This document shows positions 11,184 to 21,869 of a DNA stretch of 64,000 bases, piece after piece. Both the position numbers and the translations under genes were made by a program. Source of the DNA: Arthonia radiata. Its lineage: Eukaryota; Ascomycota; Arthoniomycetes; Arthoniales; Arthoniaceae. Under the pieces are notes generated by a model. It saw nothing but the letters and a program-made list of their open reading frames with translations, did no database searches and was not told the DNA's origin. The stretch spans positions 3,302,336 to 3,366,335 of the forward strand of contig PSQN01000016.1 of NCBI GenBank assembly GCA_002989075.1, written 5' to 3'. Each line of letters opens with the position of its first letter. Position 1 is the stretch's first letter.

Positions 11184-12322
11184 GCTGCTGGCCGCTAGAA
11201 GCGCGCAGTATCAATGAAACCCCCAGATTGCGAACGAGTGTGCCGGGCGTAATTTGGCGATTGGGTCCGTGCAGTGCTGGGTTGGCTGGAACAAAGCGGC
11301 GGGCAGATTGGACGACAAAGGCAGGCACGCGTCGGCGATCCGGCAAGCGAGCGAAGTCGACGAGGACTACGGCCAATGTCCAACGAGTGGTGGGGCTGAG
11401 AGTGTTGAAGAGTAGTTGGTGAAGAAGACAGTTGTACGAGAAGCAGAGATGGCGATGGATTGGGCGCGGTTTGCGGGGGGGAGTCGTCAGCGCTGATCGC
11501 GAGTGTGACTGAACATCGGAGGTGGCGCTCAACAACGTGACACCAAAACCCTGGGTCTCTTGTCACGCCCAGCACGGTAGGATTGTGTGTGTTTTGAGTC
11601 AACGTTTGGGTATCAATCAGTGGAAGGGCATGTGGATCATTTGCAGAAACTTCGTTTGAAGGCGCAGCAGGGTGCAGGATGCAGTGTACGGGGGAGGCAG
11701 TTCTTCTCGAAGTCAGCGCCTCAATGCCCTATGACGGGCAGGTACAGCCGCAAAAAACCCCCCAAATTGCCCCCAAAATTATTAGATGCCGGAGATGCCA
11801 AAGCTGTCAAATGCATTGCGCCTCAAAATAATGTCCGCTTCCGCTGCCGCGACTTTACTTATGCAGGTCCCGTTACGTGCATGCATCCTGCCCATTGACC
11901 TCTGCAATTGATTTGCTGCTCTTTCTGCAACGCTGCTGCATCTCCTCTTCCAGGCTCCACTTGTCATCCAACCCTGTCATGCTCGCCGTACGACCACAGA
12001 AGATGCAGACGGATAATCATGCTCTATTCTCTTGCACTCGCTATGTTGTCGCTCTTGCAATGGCAACATAGGCGTGGGAGTGCCGCGCTGGTGTAGCTGT
12101 GACCGCCCATCCAAGATCACTTCTCTCGCCCAGCATCTTCGCACCCGGGCCGGCGCACCTACCCCAGCACTCATTTGGTTCTCTACTTGTCCATGTCCTC
12201 TCGCATCGGGCTTCCCTTTCATCACCAGTTAGGCTGATGCCGGTTCTGGTTGTGCTTGCATGCGCTCGCTGTATACCATATCTCCTCATCAAGGCAGTAG
12301 CAACTTTCAGAGAAATCCAAGC
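11184..12322. other. Gene-free stretch of 1.1 kb
   Basis: Promoter and leader of BEM1 plus the 3' region of the THP3-like gene. Minus-strand text just upstream of the BEM1 start is rich in C and T, as in fungal leaders. No gene seen. Confidence 0.45.
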
Positions 12323-13860
12323 TCAGATCTGGCCTTTGATATCCACCGTAGAGAATGCGGCACCCTTCGCCTTTTCAAATATTTGGCCAGCTTTAGCAGC
12401 CAAGAAGCGGACTCCCTCGTCCTTTTGTTCAAAGAGATGCTCACCACCATGCTCGCAGATAAATTGCGCGCATGCTTGTTCGTCCTTGAACGCCAACTCT
12501 TCTGCTATGAATTGCAAGGGAAGGTCGGGCTTGTACCTGAGGATATTCGTTAGTCGTGATTTCAAGAGCGGATATGTCAGGCAACTTACCCGCGACAAAG
12601 ACTTGCCAAAGCTGATAGCCGCTCCCGGTCGATGAACATGTCCATCAAATAGCCACCCATGTTGGGCGGCTCACTGTAGAGCTTAAAGAACCTGTGATAA
12701 TTACTCAAAGCAAGCGCCGACCGCGCTTGCAGTGCATGCTGCACCGCCGGTTGCTCGCGATCAGCTGGCGTTACGTCGGCAAGCACTCGGTTCATGTCGG
12801 TGCGATTGCATGTGTATACAAAATAGAGAATACGATAGGCAAGAAACTCTGCGGGGCGCCCACGTAGGCCTTGCTTGTACAGGGCACGAAGTTGTGTCTG
12901 GCACTGATTATACTCACCAATGTCACCCATCTCCAACGCTATTCGTGCATGCGTCTCGTACACTCTGACAAGAAAATCATTCTTGATGTGCTGTACTGTT
13001 AGATCCTGGCGCAGGGACTTGAATTGATCGCAAACATAATTATAGTCGTGTTCGGACTTCCATTTCCCCCGGAGGAGGTCAAATGTCTGGCGCAGAATGT
13101 GCAGAGGACGAACGGTGTCAGGTTTCGGCGGCGCTGTGAGACGGAGATATCGCTTCTCGAGCTTCTCACATGTCCCAACAATCGGCCCAGTGACAGCGTC
13201 GAGCGGTGGAGTGACCTCGCGGTTGCGTGGTGCATCCTTCTCGAACCGCTGTTTCCTCTTCTCGAGGTACGCCGTAGACTTACTAGATTCGTTCAAGCTG
13301 CCGGTGTCCTCGCGAAACTTGCGTTGTCTCTTTTCCTGTTTCTTCGATGGTTCATTCTCTGGATAGGTCAAGCGATTCTCAAAGGCATTGGACGTTTTAG
13401 AAGACCGCCAAGGGGGTACGGGCGCATCATCCTCAGGTTCTGACGATTTGCGCTTTTTGGAGTTCGGGGTGTTAGTAGCAGCAGACGGGTCACTTATGCG
13501 AATGTCGGCCACGTTTCGCCATGGTTGTGGAGGTGAAACAGCAGGCTTGGCCAATCGCTCATTGAGAATATATTGGTGGGGGAGCGGGTGCTTCTCCCAA
13601 TCAATAGCGTTTAATGTATGGTCAAGTACCGTAGAATTGATGACTTCTTTCATTTTGCTGATCCACTCGTCCTGTGCAATGCCTGGTACTTGATTTTCAG
13701 CAGCAAAGCTTCGCTGCACATATAAGCGGACGGACGGAGGCCATTCGATCTTCAGACTCGGAGGTGGCGGTTGCTGCTGTGGTGACATGATCGATGATGA
13801 ATTCTGCGTATAACCAAGTCTAGTGCGTGTAGAGACGGATGTGAAAGCGGAGGCCGACAT
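12323..13860 (-). CDS. THP3: SAC3/GANP-domain protein, THP3 (LENG8) type
   Basis: Nuclear protein of the SAC3/GANP/PCI superfamily; yeast Thp3 works with Csn12 in transcription elongation and splicing. Exons 13860-12590 and 12536-12323 with a 53-nt intron (GTAAGT, ACTAAC, CAG); 494 residues. The N-terminal half is disordered and basic, with an NLS-like KKRKS and KKQEKRQRK. The SAC3/GANP core starts at about residue 220 and contains RPLHILRQTFDLLRGKW, then LRQDLTVQHIKNDFLVRVYE, the hallmark of this family, then ARIALEMGDIGEYNQCQTQL. The C-terminus includes the winged-helix/PCI-like end. An alternative start is the second Met in frame (MSPQQQ), 24 codons in. Family assignment is firm; the detailed role is taken from yeast. 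Confidence 0.9.
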
Positions 13861-14234
13861 GGCGGCGATGGTTCAGAAGTTGGCAGAGCGGAAAGAAAGG
13901 AAGAGGGAACAGATGAGGGGACACTCGTCTATGTGAGGTCTGACACTGGATGATTGTCTCTTAATTGTTCAAGGCGATGGATTCTGACGCAGATGATAGA
14001 GCGACCAGTCTTCTCGTGCTTGTGGAAGAAACGCAGGGAAAGGAGGAGGATGGAGCCGACGGAATGAAGGGCACGCGGACAGAGCGTAACGCTGACTCAG
14101 CAACTCATAAGCTTCCTCTTCCGTCCAGAGGTGACAGTGCCAAGGATCCGCTGCGCTCTTCATCTGATCTCGATGTTTGATCACTCATCATTGCAGTCCT
14201 TCTGTAACGATGCTAATGCGGCCAGATACACTGC
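13861..14234. other. Divergent promoter of THP3-like and VPS36 genes
   Basis: 374 bp between two divergent start codons. A 67-codon plus-strand frame at 13977-14180 lies within the likely VPS36 leader but shows no other support. Confidence 0.45.
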
Positions 14235-16082
14235 ATGCTACGGCCTCTAGACCTGACGACTGCTCTGCGGCCATCGTTATTACCGGATGAGACATTGCTG
14301 TTTGTACAAGATGCCGTAGGACTCTATGGAGGCAAGGCCAAGCTTGCCGATTATCAGAATGGTCAAGCATATTTGACCTCGCATCGAGCTTGCTATGTGG
14401 ACAACGAGCATCCTCGAGAAAGGGCTGTAGCTGTTGACCTGAAAGACGTAGAACGCTGTGAACTTTATGCCAGGTTCCTGAAGTCCTCCCCCAAGGTCAC
14501 GCTTATTCCAAAGGCTGCTAAGTTCGGTCTGGCTGGCCTCAAGACTCCAGCGAGCTCATCTACTTCAAGTTCACCGGCGCCCACTGTCGCAAGAGCTCAG
14601 CCTTCCCAAGAGTCTAGCAGACTTACTTTGAAGGATGCAACATGGGTGTGTCCTATCTGCTCGTTTTCAAATCCAGTGCCACCAAACTTCGATCCTGCGG
14701 TGGCCAATACCAGCACGCCACTACCACCATGTCAAGCGTGTGGTATCAAGCCGCCTCTAGCTCACCTAACGAAAGCCGTCATCAAAAACTTGGGTAATCA
14801 GCAACGCGCTCAATCCGGTCTTGGATTGGATGGCATGCCCACGGCTACCGCCACCTCGGTAGACTTTACAGAAGAAGGCGTCCGATGTCCGCGATGCACA
14901 TTTCAGAACCACCCGTCACTCAGCGTCTGCGAGATGTGCAATACATCTCTAGTGGTCGTGACAAAGCAGGTCGGCAACCGCCTCTCAGTATCCGGCAGCC
15001 CAAGTCGATCTTCGACGCCTGCCATAGCACAGGGCACCGGCGTACCAACACTGGACGCTTCAGAGGACATCAAGTTCTCCTTCCGCTCCGGCGGCGAGAA
15101 GATCTTCGTTGAACGACTCAAGGGTGCATTGACACAACGGAAATGGCTGGCTCAAAGCGCACCATCAGCCCCTAAGCCTGAGGAAGGCTCCACCACTAAG
15201 TCAAGCCAGCAAGACCAACCACGCATCGGCATAGCCGGCCTCGAGCGCCGCGGACTCGAACTACGCAAGAAAAACGAATTCGTCATTGGCAACGCCTTCG
15301 AGGATCTCGCTGCGCTCATGGCCTCAGCCAAAGAGATCATCGCCCTCGCGGAATCCCTCTCGTCTCAGTCCCAGCCAGGCGTATCAACCGACGGCTCTGC
15401 AGCCAATACAACGGATCCCCAAGCCCTCCTCTCCCAGCTCAACCTCACAACAACAAAAGACATGCTCTCCTCCACCAAATCCTCCAGCGCCTCCCTCTAC
15501 CTCACCGAGCTCTGCCGCTCCATCGCCGAATTCCTCACGGACGACCGCCGCGCGATCCTCAAAAACAGCGGCGGCGTGATGTCCCTCGTCGACCTCTGGG
15601 CCGTGTTCAACCGCGCCCGCGGCGGCGTCGAGCTCGTCTCCCCGTCCGACTTCGCCGCCGCCGCCGAATTGTTTGATAAGCTCTCCCTACCCGTGCGTCT
15701 GCGTCGCTTCAAAAGTGGCCTTCTTGTCGTCCAGGACCGCAACCGCACCGACGACAAGACTATCGCCTCCCTTATCTCTTGGCTTTCTCTGCTTAAGGAA
15801 TTTCCACCCGAGACCGAAATTTCGTGGTCCTGGCGCGAATGGGGCCGCGGCGTCACCGCACAGGAGGCCGCCGAGCGCTTTAGCTGGAGCATCGGCGTCG
15901 CGGCGGAGGAGCTGGAGATGGCAGAGGAGCGCGGCGTGCTGTGCCGGGAGAGCGGCGTCGAGGGTGTGAGGTTCTGGGAGAATAGCATGGAAACTGCAGA
16001 GATCGTAGACTGGGAAAAGGATCGAGAACGCAGGGAGAGAAAGGCGCTTGAGGAAAATTTGAAACAGCTTGGTCTTTACTAG
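14235..16082 (+). CDS. VPS36: ESCRT-II subunit VPS36
   Basis: Endosomal sorting protein; binds phosphoinositide and ubiquitin and assembles ESCRT-II with Vps22 and Vps25 for multivesicular-body formation. Single exon, 615 residues. The start MLRPLDLTTALRPSLLPDE matches the family N-terminus. A GLUE-type PH domain (YQNGQAYLTSHRACYVD, about 42-58) is split by a large insertion holding two NZF zinc fingers: WVCPIC with CQAC at about 140-176, and VRCPRC with CEMC at about 217-240. The EAP30 winged-helix part begins at about 330 (GIAGLERRGLELRKKNE) and runs to the end. The codons from about 15,400 on are markedly GC3-rich compared with the first half. Identification is firm. Confidence 0.95.
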   Translation: MLRPLDLTTALRPSLLPDETLLFVQDAVGLYGGKAKLADYQNGQAYLTSHRACYVDNEHPRERAVAVDLKDVERCELYARFLKSSPKVTLIPKAAKFGLAGLKTPASSSTSSSPAPTVARAQPSQESSRLTLKDATWVCPICSFSNPVPPNFDPAVANTSTPLPPCQACGIKPPLAHLTKAVIKNLGNQQRAQSGLGLDGMPTATATSVDFTEEGVRCPRCTFQNHPSLSVCEMCNTSLVVVTKQVGNRLSVSGSPSRSSTPAIAQGTGVPTLDASEDIKFSFRSGGEKIFVERLKGALTQRKWLAQSAPSAPKPEEGSTTKSSQQDQPRIGIAGLERRGLELRKKNEFVIGNAFEDLAALMASAKEIIALAESLSSQSQPGVSTDGSAANTTDPQALLSQLNLTTTKDMLSSTKSSSASLYLTELCRSIAEFLTDDRRAILKNSGGVMSLVDLWAVFNRARGGVELVSPSDFAAAAELFDKLSLPVRLRRFKSGLLVVQDRNRTDDKTIASLISWLSLLKEFPPETEISWSWREWGRGVTAQEAAERFSWSIGVAAEELEMAEERGVLCRESGVEGVRFWENSMETAEIVDWEKDRERRERKALEENLKQLGLY

Positions 16083-16637
16083 ACCTTTGCTGCACATCGA
16101 ATGGCATCATGCTGTGGACCTTGCAGCCTTCACGATGAGCTCGTGTCTTTGTTTCGCGCCTGGGTCGTGCTCACTGCGCCCGCATCACCTTAATGGCGCG
16201 ATGTCAGGTTCTTATCGTCGCCATCTATTTGCTCATGTGGCGCCAAAGTCAGAGCACGCACGCTGCCTGCCTTGCCATCTTCGCTCCGCCAATTTGGACA
16301 ATGCCGTCGGAGTGATTGTACCGGCCACAGCTTTTCGTCCTTTCTCAAGACCTGTGAATGCTGTGCAAGATAGACTCATCAGTGCAGATCTTTCTACGCT
16401 AGACAATTGAACATCAAGCGAAAATCAGTGCATATGGCTTACAACAGTGAGGAAAGATGTGAGATTGGTCACTGCATAAGCGTCGAGATAAGCATATAGT
16501 ACATATATGTAAGCCAGCAGCGAAACAGACAGCACACACGACTTTTTGACAGGGCCCGAAGACATACCCAAGCGTACAGCGACGCATACCACCACATCGC
16601 AACCCCCACACGACAACAAACACTACTTCGAAGCTTT
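16083..16637. other. Convergent 3' intergenic region
   Basis: Lies between the ends of VPS36 (+) and the BTB gene (-). No gene seen. Confidence 0.4.
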
Positions 16638-17738
16638 CTAAGCCCCCATGCTGACCCGCGCGCGCTTCTTGCCTCGCCCACTTCCACTCGGCGTGCCGCC
16701 AACAGCCACGCCCACGGCGCCCTCGTCGCTGATGCCCAGATTGCCACCGCGCTGCTTCTCCTTCTGGTCGAGCACGCGCTGCAGCACGTCGAAGCCGAAC
16801 TGCGGGAACTCGAGACACATGGCGCGAAACTCTTCTTCGGCATCGTGGCGCAGGACATGAGAGCGCGTCGCCCAGAAGGCTGCGACGGGTGCGCGGATGG
16901 TCTTGTCTTCCACGGACGTGGATGAGTAGACGTAGCGGGCGTAGGCGATCTCGCCGCGTGCGGTCGAGGTCGTGCGGTGGATCTTGGTGTGCGCCAGGGA
17001 CTTCAGTTGCTGGAAGGTGTGTCAGTAGTGCGTGTATATGTGCCAAACTGAATAGGGTTGATAGACGTACCGGCATATTGAACTTCTCAGCGAGCGTGTA
17101 CACGCGGGCGTGCTTGAGCAGCTGGCTGCCATCTTGGTCGACTTCAGGTATGCTGGGGTCTGTCTCGAGGGCTGCATCGCGCCCGTCTCCAACGCGACGC
17201 GGGAAGTATTCGCCGTTGTAGAGGTACTCGAGGACGGAGCCCACGGCTTCGATGTCGTCTTCCGGAAGAGGGATTGTGCGATTCTAACGGGGTCAGTTCG
17301 AACGTTCAGGGCTTGTGGCCGTCTGCTCCTGTGTTCTCAGATGCACGTACAGATTGCGAGAGCTCAGCGCAAGCTTGCTCGAAGAAAGGTGATTTGGTGA
17401 GGAGGTCCTGGTGCGCCGAGAGTATGACGGCGTTGCTGCGCGGTCCGACGGCAAGCTGCACGATGGGGGACTTCAGATAGCTGCATTTCATCAGTCAGCT
17501 TACTGATGAAGTTCGGTAAGACAACCGCTGGATAGCTTGTGGCATGAACAAGCCTGCAACGAGTCTGTGATGCCCTGACAGCGACGTACTCAAGGAAGGA
17601 AATCCGCTTGGGAGGCTCGTCGCCAACATCGCCAGGCAGGGTGTCATCAGCGCCTTCAGCTACTCCGGCGCCGGCCATCTCAACGTCCTCGCCATCGTTG
17701 GCGAGTTCGGCCACGGCATCATCTCCAAGGTCAGCCAT
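16638..17738 (-). CDS. BTB/POZ-domain protein with basic C-terminal tail
   Basis: BTB protein of 287 residues, probably a dimerising adaptor (the family includes cullin-3 substrate receptors and chromatin factors). Exons: 17738-17590, 17480-17351, 17283-17071 and 17009-16638; phases agree and introns are 61-109 nt. The N-terminus is acidic (VAELANDGEDVEMAGAG). The BTB fold starts at about residue 50: YLKSPIVQLAVG, NAVILSAHQDLLTKSPFF, then the helical part ending VLEYLYNGEYFP. The later part has YTLAEKFNMPQLKSLAHTK. The C-terminus carries GRGKKRARVS, a likely nuclear localisation signal. It is not a close relative of the tandem BTB family at 50-56 kb: it lacks the C-x2-H-x-H-x5-C tail. Confidence 0.88.
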
Positions 17739-18578
17739 GTCAGGGAGTGTGGTGGTTGTAGAGGGCCTTGGTATTCAGACGCAGGCAGCTTTTGCGATGC
17801 GAACACGAGACGCCGAATGAAAGACTAGACTACAGTAACGAGCGACCAGATGAGAGCAAGCCGAGAATAGTGGATGATGAACAGCGTACTCCGTAATTGC
17901 GATGGCTGGGACTCGGGAGGTCAAGATGGAGCAAGCCTTGGGCCATTCGTTCCTGACTAACACACTCTTTTGCCAGGAACAAAACAGTCGTCCCAAATCC
18001 ATCGCGAAACGAGATCTCGCACCTGAGAAGACATGACATAAAATGCACATCTCGCTAGTCTGCGCACCCACGTACATTTGGCCGAAACCCTCGAATCTGA
18101 AATCTCCTCCAGATTTGCGTTGGAGTAGCGGCTACGGTCGAAACCCCACAGATTGCCAAGCGTGTCACTACTAGTGCAGAGCTAGCACTAGCGTATATTC
18201 TCTCGAATCAAACGTCTCCACTTCCTGACATTTGGCTGTGACGAGCGAGTTGCATGTAACGAGACTGACTACGCAAGCTGTCGGGAGTCACTGCTGCAAT
18301 CATAGACGACGTTACTGCTGAACGATCGAAAAGCTTCAGCTGTATACCGCAAGGAGGTGCCATACCATAGACCAGATGTTGTCACTCTGAATTGCTTGGA
18401 AATGTTAGGATGTCATTGATACGTAGCTTGGACCATACCAACTCAACAAGCTTAGAACTAGGCTCGCGCTGGATCGACTCTATCCATCAAATGTACATTG
18501 GTCGCCAAACAAAACTTTCACTGACGCCTATCTGCCTTCTTCATGCTGCATTCAAGGCAAAGTCAAGCTCAACATCAA
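17739..18578. other. Gene-free stretch of 0.84 kb
   Basis: Promoter of the BTB gene and 3' region of the WD-type gene. The minus-strand frame at 17775-18077 is not supported. Nothing else seen. Confidence 0.4.
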
Positions 18579-21155
18579 CTACCGATACTCCAATCCAGGG
18601 AACCGCTTCCGGGTGTGAAAATCCAGCCTCAGCTCCATGATGCCCTCATCGGTACCAACAAACAGAGTGCGAGAGCCATGCGCAAGCATACGCGCATCTC
18701 TCGCAGCATCGCCGCCCGTGTCCTCTGGCAGTGGAGGCACCATGACCCCAGCAGTCCCAACACCCCATTCGACAAGCTCAGCCTCGTTAGCAGGCATTGC
18801 GTACACTCTTCGATGCAAGGCAGCCTCTTGTGGGTTCATGAAGCGCAGCGCCGGGGCTACACCGACTCGACGAGTCAAGCCTGTCTGCAAGCCAGATTCG
18901 TACTGCCGGGCCGCAAGAGCCTCACGTCGCCAAACCTGCTCTCGCTCGCGTTGCTGCGCTTGAACGCGATCTTGACCTTGTTCGTGGGGCTGATCCTCCT
19001 GTTGAACTATCTGTTGATATCGCTCAAGTAATGCTGGAGTCATACGGGCATCTCGAAATGTTGTTGGAAGTCGCGAATATGGATTGATGGCAGCAAGTTG
19101 ACTGTCTCGGGCTCGAGATGCCGCAGCAGCCGACTCTATAATGTTGGTGCGCCCTACCGGGTCACGTAATGAGGGTAGAGTGACGCCAGTCGCAGTGCTC
19201 GCACTTCGTGACGCGTTGTCTGAAGGCAGATTGACATTAACAGCGTCCGACGAGGAGTTGACGCTGTCGTTGCCGCCGAGCGTTTGCATGAGCGGTGGCA
19301 AGCTCAAGTAAGGGTCATGCGCAGGATCATCGCCTCTGGCTCGGCTTGTTGCGGCATTTCGGGCAATACTGGCGTAAGTCTCGGGGTCTTCGTCCCTGAC
19401 TCTTGCGATGGCATCTTGTATAGTCCGCCACGGGTCTGCTGAGCCCTGTTGCTCCGACAGCCGACTTGGGTTTGAGCCAGATGGCGGTGACAGCACGACG
19501 GAGCTGCGACGACGTGGACCAGGCGCCGAAGGGTTTGAAGTAGACACATTGCGTCGAGAGTCGTTGGTGTCGCGCATGTAATTCCTCAGAGTATCCAGAA
19601 CCGCCGCGTCCTGGCGTAACCTGGCCAGCTCACGTCCGGAACCTGTGCCTGGAACGGGCGTATGGCTGCCATGCTCGGATGTCGGCCGGGTCTCCTGCCT
19701 GTCCACATTTCTTGCGCCCGGAAGATAGCTAATACTTCTCGGTGTTGGCTGACTCGAGCTACCCTGGAGGTCACGGAGAGCTGCTTGGTGGGCTTCGTTG
19801 CGTTCTCGCGAGGTGCGAAGATTGTCAAGGATCTGCCGTTCATCCTCATCCAGTCCAGCGTCTTGATAGGAAGCAAGGTTGGTTCGCCGATGCAAGGCTG
19901 GGGCCACCGTCGCAAAGGAATCAACGTCGCTACCAAGTTGGCGCTGTCGCTGGCGTATGAATTCCATTTCGAAATCGAAGTTGCTGTCGTCGAACGCATT
20001 CGACTGCGTGGAGCTCTCATCTGTCAGCGGCACCTTTTTGACGTCTTGAGCTTTGGAGTCAAGTGTGACTGACTGGCGAACAACGAGTCGAGAGCGTAAG
20101 TCCCCAATGCAGATGCGACCATTGTTCTCAGCCCAGATCAGGAAATCCCATGGACTGGGAGCAAAGCACATAGCTCGTACCGCCCCTGCGGGTGACTCCG
20201 GTCTCGAAGAGGGTGCGAATGTGAATAAGCAATCCGAAATGTCATCCGCGTCCGCAATCGCCTCCATATCGAAAACCGAAATGTATCCGCTCTCAGAGGC
20301 AGTTGCGCAGAGCTTGCCAGTTTCGCTCCATGCTGTCGTGAAAGACGCGAGGCTGTCGTATTGAGCAGCTTTCGGAAGCTGAAACATTCGCTCTTGCTCC
20401 CACCTATACCAAGCCAGCTCGCGGTCTGTGCAATGTCTTAGACGCTCTAGGTTGTCCTCGATGTCCTGACGTCGATAGAAATACGCAACATTATGATCGC
20501 CTACAATAACAAGCCTGCGTCCGTTTGGCGAGACCGTTGCGTGGTTCATGGGCTGAGAGAAACCATCTACGAGCTGCTCTTGATCCCTACTGAGAGACCA
20601 TGTGCGAACCATCTTGTCATTGCAAGTCACTACTGCAATCACATCATCGTCTACTCCCTCGCATGGAGGACTAATGCGATGTATGGATATCGAGTTCACT
20701 ATATCACGACCCACCTTCTCGATTCTCGTTCTAGAGGGGAATATCTGACTGAGAAAGGACGGATCGTCGAGAAGAGAGGTATAGCCGAGGCGTTGACTTG
20801 CTGCAGCGAGATCCGCCAATGGACTTTCAGAGGCGCGTGTCAACGGCGTTGCTCCTTCAGGAATGCGTACGTAAGCCAGATAGCCGTGGTCGTCGCCTGC
20901 ACAAAAGTAGCCGTGACCTGTCGCTGTGCATTTGGGTGCGAAGGGCAGTTCTGTAACATGTTTCCGCTTTTTGGTGGCAGTATCAATCTTGTAGACATCT
21001 TTGGTATTCGCGAAGTATATGCAGTGGGCATTCGGCGCACTGGCCATATGCCGGAGCTGGTTGTGGGCATTGGGGATCTTGGAGGAGTACCATGTTCGCT
21101 CGGGGTGTACGAAGTTGTCGACGTTGTGAGGCGAAAGGGTGGTGCCGACGGCCAT
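18579..21155 (-). CDS. WD-repeat-like protein with DUF2415-type motif
   Basis: Single-exon gene, 858 residues. The N-terminal 400 residues look like a beta-propeller built of weak WD-type repeats (for example VIAVVTCNDKMVRTWSLS and NHATVSPNGRRLVIVGDHNV). At about 315-350 is VRAMCFAPSPWDFLIWAENN followed by GRICIGDLRSRLVV, which matches my memory of the fungal DUF2415 domain. The central region is disordered, rich in Ser, Arg, Asp and Pro, and ends in a Gln/Arg-rich helix (QAQQREREQVWRREALAARQ). The last part carries GVMVPPLPEDTGGDAARDAR. It probably serves as a scaffold; no pathway is implied by neighbours. Start ATG fits the N-terminal alignment of such proteins. Confidence 0.85.
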   Translation of the reverse strand: MAVGTTLSPHNVDNFVHPERTWYSSKIPNAHNQLRHMASAPNAHCIYFANTKDVYKIDTATKKRKHVTELPFAPKCTATGHGYFCAGDDHGYLAYVRIPEGATPLTRASESPLADLAAASQRLGYTSLLDDPSFLSQIFPSRTRIEKVGRDIVNSISIHRISPPCEGVDDDVIAVVTCNDKMVRTWSLSRDQEQLVDGFSQPMNHATVSPNGRRLVIVGDHNVAYFYRRQDIEDNLERLRHCTDRELAWYRWEQERMFQLPKAAQYDSLASFTTAWSETGKLCATASESGYISVFDMEAIADADDISDCLFTFAPSSRPESPAGAVRAMCFAPSPWDFLIWAENNGRICIGDLRSRLVVRQSVTLDSKAQDVKKVPLTDESSTQSNAFDDSNFDFEMEFIRQRQRQLGSDVDSFATVAPALHRRTNLASYQDAGLDEDERQILDNLRTSRERNEAHQAALRDLQGSSSQPTPRSISYLPGARNVDRQETRPTSEHGSHTPVPGTGSGRELARLRQDAAVLDTLRNYMRDTNDSRRNVSTSNPSAPGPRRRSSVVLSPPSGSNPSRLSEQQGSADPWRTIQDAIARVRDEDPETYASIARNAATSRARGDDPAHDPYLSLPPLMQTLGGNDSVNSSSDAVNVNLPSDNASRSASTATGVTLPSLRDPVGRTNIIESAAAASRARDSQLAAINPYSRLPTTFRDARMTPALLERYQQIVQQEDQPHEQGQDRVQAQQREREQVWRREALAARQYESGLQTGLTRRVGVAPALRFMNPQEAALHRRVYAMPANEAELVEWGVGTAGVMVPPLPEDTGGDAARDARMLAHGSRTLFVGTDEGIMELRLDFHTRKRFPGLEYR

Positions 21156-21869
21156 GACGTGGCTGCTTTAGGTAGGCTCGAAATCCTTGCGGTGTGTGAC
21201 AATTTCAATAGCGATGGTGTAGGACAGTCTTCAGATTATGTGGATGCACCATGCTTTGTTAATCTCAGCCAATCAAGGCTGTGACGTGGCAAAGCCCAGC
21301 GAGGCAGTCGCGACTCGGGTGTTTGATAGCCGCCAGAGGCCTCATGCGATTAACATCCGATCAAGATACGTTCGTCCGGACTCAAGGATGGATTCAAACG
21401 TCTGGCACGTCCAGCTTGCGAAATGGTGGGAGTGCGGGCTAAGCTAGGTGTCGTAGGCTGCGCTTTACGTCGCGGGTGAGAGTAATGCTGTGCGTCAGTG
21501 CAAGGTCTGTTCGGATATACACAAACTTATTGCAATGTCCTCGACAAGGTCAATGAATGCTATGCAAGTAGGCGGGCAATAGTGTAGTGAATCGGTGAGT
21601 ACAGACGAGAAAGGTGGAGCAACATTGAAGATACGATGATCTCACCTGTGGCTAGTGATAGTTGTGGCTAGTGGAGCTCGAGGCTGGTCTGTGCGCTAAT
21701 GATGCTCTAGAGATTGGAAGATTTTCGAAGTGTTCCATTTTGCCCCCGTCCTCCATCAACATCAACCTTGGTCTTCAAATCAGTCTTCTGCAAACCTTTT
21801 CACATATCAATCGCGTAGCCTGTCCTTCCTCCAGACGGATCTTGCTGGTCTTTTCTGCACACACCCAGC
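21156..21869. other. Divergent promoter of the WD protein and SSC1
   Basis: 714 bp. A heat-shock gene promoter might be expected to hold GAA/TTC arrays; around 21,715-21,740 there are several GAA and TTC triplets but not at canonical 2-bp spacing. No gene seen. Confidence 0.4.

Noticed and set aside
13977-14180. 67-codon frame in the VPS36 leader
   Set aside because: Polar low-complexity text, overlaps the divergent promoter; no support as a gene. Could only be a uORF.
21710-21745. Heat-shock element before SSC1
   Set aside because: GAA and TTC triplets are present but not with the 2-bp spacing of a canonical element.
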